Part shown: one piece after another, positions 43,571 through 52,411 of the stretch | Numbering within the stretch: position 1 is the first letter of the stretch | Layout: every line of letters starts with the position of its first letter | DNA from: Porcincola intestinalis | Lineage (GTDB): Bacteria; Bacillota; Clostridia; Lachnospirales; Lachnospiraceae | NCBI RefSeq assembly: GCF_009696445.1 | Contig: NZ_VULZ01000007.1 | Span: 62,001-126,000 of the forward strand | Direction: 5' to 3' | Length of the DNA stretch: 64,000 nucleotides | Program-made: the position numbers and the translations under genes | Notes under the pieces: generated by a model | Told to the model about the DNA's origin: nothing | What the model saw: the letters and a program-made list of their open reading frames with translations, nothing else | Database searches by the model: none

Positions 43571-44665
43571 TTATTTCGCCTCCTTCTTCCGGACAATTCG
43601 GTACTGGATGAAGAACTCACATCCAATCAGGAAAAAGATGATGATGCTCGTCAGGATATCCGAGAATGACTCGTTGAGGTTAAAGTTCGTCGCCACCTCG
43701 CCGGCCCCCTTGGACATGAACGTAATCAGGAAACTCGTGAAGATCATGCCAAATGGATTGAACTTTGCCATCCACGCAACCAGGACAGCTGTAAAGCCCC
43801 GCCCGTTTGCAAGGGTTGTCGTGATGGTGTGGTCCGATCCAGCGACAAGCATGAAACCGGTCAGTCCGCAGATGGCGCCAGACAGCAGCATCGTCCGAAC
43901 GATGACTCTTCCAACCCGGATACCGACATATCTTGCCGTATTTTGGCTCTCTCCGACAACCGCCAGCTCATAGCCATGCTTGCTGTACTTCATATAGCCG
44001 AAGATAAAGACGGTCACCGCCGCCGCGACAATGACAGTCAGCAGGTACTTGTACCGCCCGATGACCGGCAGCCAGCCGGCGTGACTGGACTGATTGATGA
44101 TGCCGACCTTTCCGGAGCCCTTCGGTTTCTCCCAGAGGATGATAAAGTATGCGCAGAGCTGAATCGCAACATAATTCATCATCAGGGTGAACAGAGTTTC
44201 ATTGGTGTTCCACTTCGCCTTGCAGACCGCCGGGATCAGCCCCCAGATGCCTCCGGCAATGACCGCTGAGACAAGACTGAGCAGAATCACCAGTCCATTC
44301 GGCAGACGGCTTCCAAGCGTGATCATACAGGCAGCCGTTGCGAGGCAGCCGATCATGACCTGTCCCTCGCCCCCGATGTTCCAGAACTTCATTCGAAACG
44401 CCGGCGCCATCGCCAGGGAGATCAGAAGAAGGACGGAAAGATCCTGCATCATAACCCAGAACCGTCTCTGCGAGGCAAAGCTTCCGCCGAAGATGGTCAC
44501 CATGACGTCGAATGGGCTTTCCCTTGTCAATGCCCAGGTGACAACCGCACATACAAGGATGGCACACAAAAGCGCAAGCGCTCTGATCGCCATCGCCTTG
44601 TACCAGGTGATCGCAGATCTCTTTACGATATGAAGTCCCGTACCGTTTTTCGTCTTATTCTTCAT
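43571..44665 (-). CDS. ABC transporter permease, BMP/nucleoside type (first permease)
   Basis: A 364-aa permease of the YufP/NupP type with about nine or ten membrane helices, FWNIGGEGQVMIGCLATAA near residue 95 and the VVGESQNTARYVGIRVGRVIV cytoplasmic loop. It overlaps the ATPase gene by four bases and abuts the second permease gene, giving a tightly coupled unit. Confidence 0.92.
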   Translation of the reverse strand: MKNKTKNGTGLHIVKRSAITWYKAMAIRALALLCAILVCAVVTWALTRESPFDVMVTIFGGSFASQRRFWVMMQDLSVLLLISLAMAPAFRMKFWNIGGEGQVMIGCLATAACMITLGSRLPNGLVILLSLVSAVIAGGIWGLIPAVCKAKWNTNETLFTLMMNYVAIQLCAYFIILWEKPKGSGKVGIINQSSHAGWLPVIGRYKYLLTVIVAAAVTVFIFGYMKYSKHGYELAVVGESQNTARYVGIRVGRVIVRTMLLSGAICGLTGFMLVAGSDHTITTTLANGRGFTAVLVAWMAKFNPFGMIFTSFLITFMSKGAGEVATNFNLNESFSDILTSIIIFFLIGCEFFIQYRIVRKKEAK

Positions 44666-46188
44666 GATGCGCCTCCCAGCGAAGTCATCAGCAGGCCGAC
44701 TTCATTCTTGTTTGCCTTCTTCCCATCCAAAATGCCGGACACCTTTCCTCCGCACAGGACAAGAATGCGGTCCGCCAGTTCCAAAAGCACATCCAGGTCC
44801 TCGCCGACATAGACGACCGCGACTCCCTTTTCCTTCTGTTTATTCATCAGGTCGTAAATCACATACGACGAGTTGATGTCCAGTCCCCGCACCGCATAAG
44901 CTGTCAGGAGAACGGTCGGATTGGATGCGATCTCGCGCCCGACAAGCACCTTCTGGACGTTGCCGCCCGAAAGTCTTCTGACCGGTGTGGAAAGGCCGGG
45001 CGTGTCGACGGAAAGCTCCTCGACGACCTCCTTCGCCAGATTCTGCGGAATCTTCCGGTTCGTGAACGGACCCTTGCCCTTCCGGAAGGAACGCAGCATC
45101 ATGTTATCTGTCAGATCCATGTTCCCGACCAGCCCCATACCGAGCCGGTCCTCCGGAACGAATGACAGAGCGACGCCCATCTCGGCGATGGCCTCGGGAT
45201 CCTCCCCTACAAGACTTCTCTTTTTGCCATTGTCATCGATGTAGGTGATCTCGCCGGAATCGATCTTCTGAAGACCTGCAATCGCCTCCAGAAGTTCCCT
45301 CTGACCGCTCCCGGAAATCCCCGCAATTCCCAGTATTTCTCCCGAGCGGATATCGAAGGAGACGTCATCCAGCTTCCGGATGCCGTCCACGCTGCTGACC
45401 GTCAGTCCCTTCACGACAATCCTCGGCTTTGCATCCTGCGGCTCCGGACGCTCGATATCCAGCTTCACGGCATGGCCGACCATCATATCGGTCATCTCCT
45501 GCGTGTTGGTCTCCGAGGTCTTCAGGTTGCCGATGAACTTCCCCTTGTTCAGGATATCCACCCAGTCGGAGATCTCCAGCACCTCATTCAGCTTGTGCGT
45601 GATGATGATGATCGCTTTTCCATCCTTCTTCATGTTCCGAAGAACATCGAAGAGGCGCTCCGTCTCCTGGGGCGTCAGAACGGCTGTCGGCTCATCCAGG
45701 ATGAGGATATCCGCCTTGCGGTACAGCATCTTCACGATCTCAACCGTCTGTTTCTGTGAGACAGACATATCATAGATCTTCTGATTCGGATCCAGCTCAA
45801 AGCCGTACCTGTCGCAGATCTCGGAAATCCGCTTCGAGGCCGCCTTCAGGTCGAATTTTCCTTCATTCAGCCCGAGGATGATGTTCTCAGTCGCCGTCAT
45901 GACGTCCACGAGCTTGAAGTGCTGATGAACCATGCCGATTCCCAGATCCAGAGCGTCCTTCGGAGAGTGGATAAACTCCTCCCTGCCGTTGATGTAGATA
46001 TGGCCGGAATCCGGGTAGTAGATACCGGAAAGCATGTTCATCAGCGTTGTCTTTCCGCTTCCGTTCTCTCCCAGAAGAGAGAGAATCTCCCCCTTGTAGA
46101 TGTCGATCGACACGTGATCGTTTGCAACTACCTTTCCGAATGTCTTGGTAATGCCGCGCATGCTGACGGCGGGCTGTTTGTTATCCAC
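44662..46188 (-). CDS. ABC transporter ATP-binding protein, double-domain nucleoside type
   Basis: A 508-aa protein with two ATPase domains. Domain 1 is canonical: LLGENGSGKTTLMN, signature YDMSVSQKQTVEIVKML, Walker B ILILDEPTAVLTPQE. Domain 2 is the usual degenerate form: GISGSGQRELLEA for Walker A, signature RLSGGNVQKVLVGREIAS and LLTAYAVRGLDINSS for the Walker B region. This organisation is typical of YufO/NupO/RbsA-like ATPases that drive nucleoside or purine uptake. It lies 105 bases after the substrate-binding gene and overlaps the next permease gene. Confidence 0.94.
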   Translation of the reverse strand: MDNKQPAVSMRGITKTFGKVVANDHVSIDIYKGEILSLLGENGSGKTTLMNMLSGIYYPDSGHIYINGREEFIHSPKDALDLGIGMVHQHFKLVDVMTATENIILGLNEGKFDLKAASKRISEICDRYGFELDPNQKIYDMSVSQKQTVEIVKMLYRKADILILDEPTAVLTPQETERLFDVLRNMKKDGKAIIIITHKLNEVLEISDWVDILNKGKFIGNLKTSETNTQEMTDMMVGHAVKLDIERPEPQDAKPRIVVKGLTVSSVDGIRKLDDVSFDIRSGEILGIAGISGSGQRELLEAIAGLQKIDSGEITYIDDNGKKRSLVGEDPEAIAEMGVALSFVPEDRLGMGLVGNMDLTDNMMLRSFRKGKGPFTNRKIPQNLAKEVVEELSVDTPGLSTPVRRLSGGNVQKVLVGREIASNPTVLLTAYAVRGLDINSSYVIYDLMNKQKEKGVAVVYVGEDLDVLLELADRILVLCGGKVSGILDGKKANKNEVGLLMTSLGGAS

Positions 46189-46293
46189 TGTCGCACCTTC
46201 CCTTCACTGAAGAAGGCAGCACAGGTCTTGCTCCCGTACTGCCCTCCTCTTAATTGTCAGAGACGATCTCTCTGCCTGGTATTCAATGTGTCA

Positions 46294-47592
46294 TCAGCCA
46301 AAGTTGGTATCCAGAAGCTTGATGCCATCAATGCCGGCTGCGTTGTCCGCGTCAACCAGATCGAAGTACGGAGCACTTCTGTATTCAGACTCATGGAAAT
46401 ATCCATCCGACACGACCTTGGTATCCGGCGTGTAGTTGTCATCGGTATCTACATCTGCCAGATAGCTGTCGTCAAGCGCTGCCCCCTTGAACGTGAAGGC
46501 GGAGGTGTCAAATACATGAACGGTACCTGCCTCAAGTTCCTTGGTAACCTCGTCAAGCTTCTCCTGTGTTCCCTCTGCAGCGACACTCGTGTTGAGATCT
46601 GTCAGCTTGACAGAGCCGCTTGCAAGTGTTCCTGTCCAGTCAGCCGGGATCTCCTTGCCCTCTGCAACGGACTGCATCATAAACTTCATGTACGGAGCCC
46701 AGTCAATTCTGGAGGAAATCAGATAGGTGTTCGGGCATGCATCCTGCGTGGACCCGTTGTAGGAGACATCCGGAACCCCTGCTTCCTCGCAGGCTGTAGG
46801 AGCACCCATGGAATCTGCATGCTGGGAAATGAGCACGCAGCCGTCGTTGATCAGGTTCTTTGCGCCTTCCTTCTCAGCCGTCTCATCATACCAGGATCCG
46901 GTGAAGGTAACCTCCATCGTTGCACTCGGACACTGAGATCTTGCGCCAAGGAAGAAGGAGGTGAATCCGGAGATAACCTCTGCGTAGGTGAAGGCGCCGA
47001 CATAGCCGATCTTCGCCTTGTCCTCGGTAATCTTGCCGTCCTTGATCATCTCGTTGAGCTTCATGCCCGCTGCGACGCCGGCCAGATAGCGGCCCTCATA
47101 GATGGCAGCGAACGCGTTGTGGTAGTTGCTCAGTCCTTCGGTGTGCGCCTTCGTTCCGGTTGCATGGCAGAACTGGACATCCGGGTACTCCTGGGCTGCC
47201 TGGATCATGTAATCCTCATGTCCGAAACTATCCGCAAAGACTGCCGCGCATCCCTGGTCTGCAAGGTCTGCAGCCGTCTCGTAGCACTCCTGGCCTTCCG
47301 GGACATTGGTCTTCAGGATAATCTGGTCATCTGAAAGACCGAGTTCCTTTGCCGCTTCCTTCGCTCCGTTGATGAAATTCAGGTCGTAGGTTGAATTCTC
47401 ATCGTGAAGGAAAATGAAGCCGAACTTCATATCGGACGGAATCGTCACATCCGCCTCCGTCTCAGCTCCCGCAATGAAAGCGCCACCGCTTGCCTGACCT
47501 TCCGTCTGGGCTTCAGTCTCCCCCGCAAATGCCGGGCTGCAGGCTGTTGCAGCCATTGCCAAACTCAGAAACACAGCAATCTGTTTTTTCAT
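46294..47592 (-). CDS. BMP-family substrate-binding protein (nucleoside/purine uptake)
   Basis: Extracellular binding protein for the adjacent ABC importer. The start at 47592 (MKKQIAVFLSLAMAATA) has a perfect AGGAGG eight bases upstream. The signal region offers either a lipobox Cys (ATAC, residue about 18) or an AFA cleavage site; membrane anchoring is likely. The mature part matches BMP/PnrA-like proteins: KFGFIFLHDENSTYDLNFINGA, GHEDYMIQAAQEYPDVQF and the GYVGAFTYAEVISGFTSFFLGA strand. It is the first gene of the operon and has a consensus promoter. Confidence 0.92.
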   Translation of the reverse strand: MKKQIAVFLSLAMAATACSPAFAGETEAQTEGQASGGAFIAGAETEADVTIPSDMKFGFIFLHDENSTYDLNFINGAKEAAKELGLSDDQIILKTNVPEGQECYETAADLADQGCAAVFADSFGHEDYMIQAAQEYPDVQFCHATGTKAHTEGLSNYHNAFAAIYEGRYLAGVAAGMKLNEMIKDGKITEDKAKIGYVGAFTYAEVISGFTSFFLGARSQCPSATMEVTFTGSWYDETAEKEGAKNLINDGCVLISQHADSMGAPTACEEAGVPDVSYNGSTQDACPNTYLISSRIDWAPYMKFMMQSVAEGKEIPADWTGTLASGSVKLTDLNTSVAAEGTQEKLDEVTKELEAGTVHVFDTSAFTFKGAALDDSYLADVDTDDNYTPDTKVVSDGYFHESEYRSAPYFDLVDADNAAGIDGIKLLDTNFG

Positions 47593-47646
47593 CCTCACTA
47601 CCTCCTGGCGTCAGCAAAAACGCAAAATTAATAAGGAACTAGCTAG

Positions 47647-47675
47647 AGTATAACAGCGCGTTTTGTCAGTGTCAA
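47647..47675 (-). promoter_or_regulatory. Promoter of the nucleoside-importer operon
   Basis: On the minus strand TTGACA (47670-47675) and TATACT (47647-47652) are separated by 17 bases, about 55 bases before the BMP-family start. The leader does not show the conserved purine-riboswitch core. Confidence 0.75.
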
Positions 47676-47720
47676 TGAACGATATTACCATGAATTCAAA
47701 ATATTTTTATATAAGCTGAC

Positions 47721-47821
47721 AAAATGTTAGAATACCGCTCCAATATCCCAACATTTTCTGTCTGAATGCCTAAATCGGAATGGTTTCGGATCGTTTGCCG
47801 GGTTCCGTAATTATTACGGAA
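47721..47821. promoter_or_regulatory. Two inverted repeats upstream of the importer promoter
   Basis: TTCCGTAAT-T-ATTACGGAA at 47803-47821 is a perfect 19-base palindrome just past the TPR/AAA stop codon. AAAATGTT (47721-47728) and AACATTTT (47750-47757) form a second inverted repeat. Neither is followed by a T-run. Both lie upstream of the -35 and could bind regulators. Confidence 0.45.
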
Positions 47822-47832
47822 TTATATCGATG

Positions 47833-50800
47833 TTACCGCAGATCCTTTGCTTTCAGGATCACCCTGTTCTGTTCGTCGTAGCGCTTCTTCGCAGACTGAA
47901 TCCTGCGGAAGAATTTCTGCGAATTCCGGATCGCACGGCTTGTCAGCTCCACGACATTGGTGATCGATACCTGTTCGCCCGACTTGGCCGCTGCATCCAG
48001 CCTTGCCCTGAGCGCTTCCCTTGCGTCTTCCGAGAGCGTGCAGTCCTGGCTCTCCGCATAAAGCTGACCGAAGTTCACCAGATCCTGGCTGCTGAACGTC
48101 GGGATGTAGATCTGCGCCGTGAACTTCATCGTAAAGCGCGGATGGCGCATCAGGAGGTCATGAATATACCGCTGTTCATCCTCCAGAATCATGATCATCC
48201 CGTCTGTCCGGAATTCCATCGCCGTTGTCAGCTGATCGACGATGCTGTCTTCCAGATCTCCGGCCTCCTCGACAATCAGGACCCCTCCCGCAATCTTTGC
48301 GATCGTTGCCGCAATGTCCTTGCGGTTCAGGTCAGCCGCGTAAATCCGCGCCATCTTGACCGAATGCGTCCCCATGTCCTCCGCGACAGCCTTTGCGATG
48401 CCCGTCGCGATCGTCGTTTTTCCACAGCCATGCCCGCCCAGAATCAGGACATTGCCTGTGCGGGATGTACGGTCTCCATTCCGGCTCTCTGCCTGCTCGA
48501 TTGCTTTTGCAATCTGTTCCTCCAGATTTCCGATCCCGAGGAATCCCGAGAACAGCTCTCTCTGATAAGGCTTCAGGTAGGATCTGCCGGCTGTCACCTG
48601 CGGTTCTCTGACATCCGTCTGCGGAAGGACCTCGCGCATGGACTGCTCAGACGTCCGCTGGACAGTCTCTTTCTCTGAGGCAGCATGCGGCTGCTCATCT
48701 GCCGGCTGCCTCTCCTGTTTCTGCCTTGATGCTTCCGCGCGGGCTGCGGCTGCCTGCCCAAAAGGCTGAATCCCATCTTCCGGCTGTCCCTGCGATGCCG
48801 CTGTTTTTCCTGCATCCTCTTTCTTGGCCTGCGCTTCAGCCTCCGATGCAATTTGCTCCGCAACTCTCTCGCCGGCCGTCTTTGCCTTCAGCTCTCTCTG
48901 TCGGAACTGTTCGTGAAGCTTTGCGATTTCCGCTGTCGGAAGAACCCTTGTCTTTGCATCCAGGATATCCTCTACCGGTCTGTTCTTCCAGTCCTCCGGG
49001 CGGAAAGATGCCGCCTGTTCTCCTGCGGTACCTGCTGACGGCTGCGCTGCTTCTGCGCCTGCTGATGAATGCACGGCTGCATCGGCTGACGGCTGCGCTG
49101 ATGCATCTGCTGCCTGCGGTGCTTCCTCGGATGCTGACGGCTGTCTCGCGGTGCCTGCTGACGGCTGCACAGTTGTATCTGTCGGCTTCTGTGCTTCTTC
49201 GGGTGCTGACGGCTGCGCTGCTGCATCCGCTGACGGCTGAACTGCCGCATCTGCCGATGGCTGTGCTGCTGCATCTGCTGACGGCTGAACTGCCGCATCT
49301 GCCGACGGCTGTGCTGCCGCATCGGCAGTCTGATATCCCTCTGTGTCTTCTCCTTCTGCAGCATCAGTGCGATTTTCAGACAGCGCACCATCTGCTTCCT
49401 GCGGCTGCATGGTGACGTGATCCATATCTTTTCCCTCCGAGATCACTCTGCGGACGGCATCCCCCTTGTCCTCCATGGACAGAAGGATGTCGTCAATCGT
49501 CAGCTTCGGCGCCTCTGCTTTCTTTTCCTCCGGCTGATTGATCCCAAGGGACATCCCCAGCCCTCTGGATACGACAGCCTCCTCCTGATCTTCCTTCGAC
49601 TCTTCGATCGCACGGTCAAGCTGCTGCTCCTCCTCATCGACCACATCTCTCGGTCCGATGCCGGATATGATTTTTTTCATGCTCTCTGACAGATTCTGCT
49701 TCAGATTTTTCTCATCGTAATGAACGCCTTCATCAACCGGCCCTGACAGCTGATCTGCAGCAGGCTGCGCACTGTCACTGTCCGCAGAAGATGTCTGTGA
49801 GAAAGCCGTCTCCGGCCGCATAGCGTCCTCTGCCTTCCGCTGCAGCATCTCTGTATGATCCGCCTGTGCGGAAGCCGCCGCCTGCGCAGCCGGCTGTTCA
49901 CTGGGCTGACCGGCTGACTGTTCATCTGTCTGTCCAACCGGCTGACCGGCTGGCTGCTCAACAGGCTGGCCTGCGGACTGTTCATCTGACTGCCCGACTG
50001 GTTGCATCTGCTGCGGGCCCCCTGCAGTTTCCTGTGCAGCGGGCTGACCGAGCGGCTGCTCTTCTTCCCGCCGGGCTGTCTCAGCCTCCGCCTGCTGTTT
50101 TGCCCGTGCTGCCCTCGAGATATCCTCCGCAAGCTCCGACTTGATCGCATCCTGCTGGATCGTTGCACGCTCTGCCCTCGCCTGCTGCAGATAGGAAGCC
50201 TCGGACTCCTCGTCCTGATCATCATCCTGGGCCACTTCATCAAAGCGGCTGTCATAAATCTCCTGCTGCCTTGGGGTGAGCGGCGCGATCTTCTTTTTCA
50301 GCTCCAGCGCCTTGATTACATATTTACCACTCTGGTACCAGAGCACCAGATCGTCACAGGTGTTGATACATTCCTGCGTCCTTCCGGCCTCCTTGTAGAG
50401 CTTCGCCAGCTCGTAGGACCAGCGCTCGCTGTCCTTTTCCTGTGCCAGGTATTCCTTCAGAATATTGATCTGCTCGTCCAGTGACGATCCCCTGCCCCTG
50501 TAGATTTTGTACTTCAGGATATACTTGTTGTTGTCCCTCGGCGCCGCCTGAACAAACTCGGAATAATACTCGATCGCCTCATCAAACTGTCCCAGAGCAA
50601 TGGTACACTCCACCAGCCTATACAGAACTGTCCGGCCAAGGGGGCTCCTGCGATATGCCCTGAGCAGAAGATTCTTGCTCATATCATAGCGGTTCACCGC
50701 CTCATAGACCTCGCTGATCATCAGAAGCGTCTGGACATTCCGGACTCTCTTCCAATCGATCGAATCCGCCACCTGCGCCGCAGAATTGTAATCCTCAACG

Positions 50801-50892
50801 GCAATCAGCCGGTTGATCTCACTCAGTTTCTCCTGGTACTCTTTTTTATCCACTTCTGTCACCTCACTGGCATCAGCCAAGTTCCATTTCAA
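47833..50892 (-). CDS. TPR protein with long disordered repeats and a C-terminal AAA ATPase domain
   Basis: A 1019-aa protein without a close match that I recognise. Residues about 15-205 are TPR-like helical repeats (LYRLVECTIALGQFDEAIEYY). About 235-760 is Gln/Ala/Glu/Pro-rich and disordered, with GQPxEQ and QPSADAA repeats. About 770-1019 is an AAA domain of the SpoVK/CbbX-like class: LGIGNLEEQIAKAI, Walker A LGGHGCGKTTIATG, and a Walker B region GGVLIVEEAGDLED, in which Glu replaces the usual first Asp. The ATG at 50892 overlaps trkH by 20 bases; a GTG at 50853 after GAGGTG is an alternative start. It is the third gene after trkA and trkH. Confidence 0.85.
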   Translation of the reverse strand: MKWNLADASEVTEVDKKEYQEKLSEINRLIAVEDYNSAAQVADSIDWKRVRNVQTLLMISEVYEAVNRYDMSKNLLLRAYRRSPLGRTVLYRLVECTIALGQFDEAIEYYSEFVQAAPRDNNKYILKYKIYRGRGSSLDEQINILKEYLAQEKDSERWSYELAKLYKEAGRTQECINTCDDLVLWYQSGKYVIKALELKKKIAPLTPRQQEIYDSRFDEVAQDDDQDEESEASYLQQARAERATIQQDAIKSELAEDISRAARAKQQAEAETARREEEQPLGQPAAQETAGGPQQMQPVGQSDEQSAGQPVEQPAGQPVGQTDEQSAGQPSEQPAAQAAASAQADHTEMLQRKAEDAMRPETAFSQTSSADSDSAQPAADQLSGPVDEGVHYDEKNLKQNLSESMKKIISGIGPRDVVDEEEQQLDRAIEESKEDQEEAVVSRGLGMSLGINQPEEKKAEAPKLTIDDILLSMEDKGDAVRRVISEGKDMDHVTMQPQEADGALSENRTDAAEGEDTEGYQTADAAAQPSADAAVQPSADAAAQPSADAAVQPSADAAAQPSAPEEAQKPTDTTVQPSAGTARQPSASEEAPQAADASAQPSADAAVHSSAGAEAAQPSAGTAGEQAASFRPEDWKNRPVEDILDAKTRVLPTAEIAKLHEQFRQRELKAKTAGERVAEQIASEAEAQAKKEDAGKTAASQGQPEDGIQPFGQAAAARAEASRQKQERQPADEQPHAASEKETVQRTSEQSMREVLPQTDVREPQVTAGRSYLKPYQRELFSGFLGIGNLEEQIAKAIEQAESRNGDRTSRTGNVLILGGHGCGKTTIATGIAKAVAEDMGTHSVKMARIYAADLNRKDIAATIAKIAGGVLIVEEAGDLEDSIVDQLTTAMEFRTDGMIMILEDEQRYIHDLLMRHPRFTMKFTAQIYIPTFSSQDLVNFGQLYAESQDCTLSEDAREALRARLDAAAKSGEQVSITNVVELTSRAIRNSQKFFRRIQSAKKRYDEQNRVILKAKDLR
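49030..49330 (-). repeat. 24-bp coding minisatellite (QPSADAA repeats)
   Basis: Tandem units encoding QPSADAA(A/V), followed by diverged copies (QPSAGTA, QPSASEE), in the disordered middle of the TPR/AAA protein. Repeat number could vary between strains. Confidence 0.8.
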
Positions 50893-52405
50893 GGCTTCCG
50901 CTCATCATCAGATCGTTTTCCGCTTCCCGGCTCCTTCTGACATGCTTTCCTCTCAGAACAGAACCCTCCGCCCATGTATGGGGAGAAAGGAGGATCAGTA
51001 CAGGAAGGATCTCCAGTCTTCCGGCAATCATATCAAAAATCAGCACACAGGTGGAAAATGCGCCATACCCGCTGAAGTTTGAAGCCGGTCCAACTCCTCC
51101 AAGCCCCGGGCCGATATTGTTCAATGTCGCCGCCACCGCGGAAAAATTCGTCTCAAGTCCGAAGTTGTCGACTGAAACCAACAGAACCGAAAGCCCGAAC
51201 ACCACGAAGTATGCTGTAATAAAGACATTGATGCCTCTCAGTACTGCGTGATCCAGCACCTTTCCGTCATAACGGATCTTGCGGACATCATTCGGATGAA
51301 TGACGCTGTCCAGCTCTTTCATGATCGCCTTGAACACCACCTGGATTCGGGATACCTTGATGCCGCCTCCCGTGCTTCCGGCGCAGGCGCCGACAAACAT
51401 CAGAAGTATCAGAATCCATTTGGAGAAGGCAGGCCAGATGTTAAAATCCGTGGTTGAAAAACCGGTTGTCGTGATGATGGATCCGACCTGAAAGGCCGCA
51501 TCCTTGATCGCCAGCCCGATGCTTGTATAGGATCCCCGTATATTGATCGTCATCAGAGCAACGGCTGCCCCGATGATTCCATAGTAGGTCATCGCCTCCG
51601 ACACCTTCGGCACTTCCCGGATTCTGCCCATCATGATCAGGTAGAACACACTGAAATTTGTCCCGAACAGGATCATGAAGACCGTGATCACAACCTGCTG
51701 GAAGATCGTATATGTTGCACAGCCCGAATTCAGGACTGAGAACCCGCCCGTTCCGGCTGTCCCGAAGGTAATGCAGAGCGCGTCAAACAGCGGCATCCGC
51801 CCGAGCACCAGAAACAGAAGCTGCAGGACTGTCAGGAAAATGTACATCTTGTAAAGAAGACCGGCTGTCTGACTCGCCTTCGGCACCATCTTCTTGACGC
51901 TAGGGCCCGGACTTTCCGCCTTCATCAGGTACATCGCACTTCCCCCGGATGCGAGCGGAATAATGGCCATGACAAAGACCAGAATGCCCATTCCGCCTAC
52001 CCAGTGCGTGAAGGAACGCCAGAACAGCAGCCAGTGCGGAAGCGCCTCGACATCTGACAGGATAGAGGCGCCGGTTGTCGTAAAGCCGGATGCCGTCTCG
52101 AACACAGCATCAAACATATCCGGAATATGGCCGGACAGCTTGAACGGAAGCGCCCCGAAGATGCTGTACAGAAACCAGATCAGCGCGCAGATGACAGCTC
52201 CCTCCCGCGCATAGATCCTGTGGTGACACGGTCTGGAAACGGCTCCCAGAAGGAGTCCCGCCGCCGTTACAATCCCCATCGAGACAAGCAGCCAAATCAC
52301 GCTGGCCTCCCGGTAGATCGCCGCCACGATGGCGGAGGGCGCCATAAACCCGGCCTCAAAGACCAGCATCCACCCCAGAATCCGGAATATCATTGCATAA
52401 TTCAT
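50873..52405 (-). CDS. trkH: Potassium uptake protein TrkH
   Basis: Membrane pore subunit for potassium (or Na-coupled potassium) uptake. The 510-aa protein has the four-repeat pore fold; selectivity-filter segments are visible as TASGFTTTGAS, TFGTAGTGGFS, GSIITTTGFSTTDF and LNNIGPGLGGVG. After the last helix a 32-residue charged tail extends further than expected. It lies six bases after trkA. The next gene overlaps its 3' end by up to 20 bases. Confidence 0.95.
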   Translation of the reverse strand: MNYAMIFRILGWMLVFEAGFMAPSAIVAAIYREASVIWLLVSMGIVTAAGLLLGAVSRPCHHRIYAREGAVICALIWFLYSIFGALPFKLSGHIPDMFDAVFETASGFTTTGASILSDVEALPHWLLFWRSFTHWVGGMGILVFVMAIIPLASGGSAMYLMKAESPGPSVKKMVPKASQTAGLLYKMYIFLTVLQLLFLVLGRMPLFDALCITFGTAGTGGFSVLNSGCATYTIFQQVVITVFMILFGTNFSVFYLIMMGRIREVPKVSEAMTYYGIIGAAVALMTINIRGSYTSIGLAIKDAAFQVGSIITTTGFSTTDFNIWPAFSKWILILLMFVGACAGSTGGGIKVSRIQVVFKAIMKELDSVIHPNDVRKIRYDGKVLDHAVLRGINVFITAYFVVFGLSVLLVSVDNFGLETNFSAVAATLNNIGPGLGGVGPASNFSGYGAFSTCVLIFDMIAGRLEILPVLILLSPHTWAEGSVLRGKHVRRSREAENDLMMSGSLEMELG

Positions 52406-52411
52406 GGGATA

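Noticed and set aside
47593-47646. A purine riboswitch in the leader of the nucleoside-importer operon.
   Set aside because: The leader from the mapped promoter motif to the start codon is only about 55 bases and lacks the conserved core.
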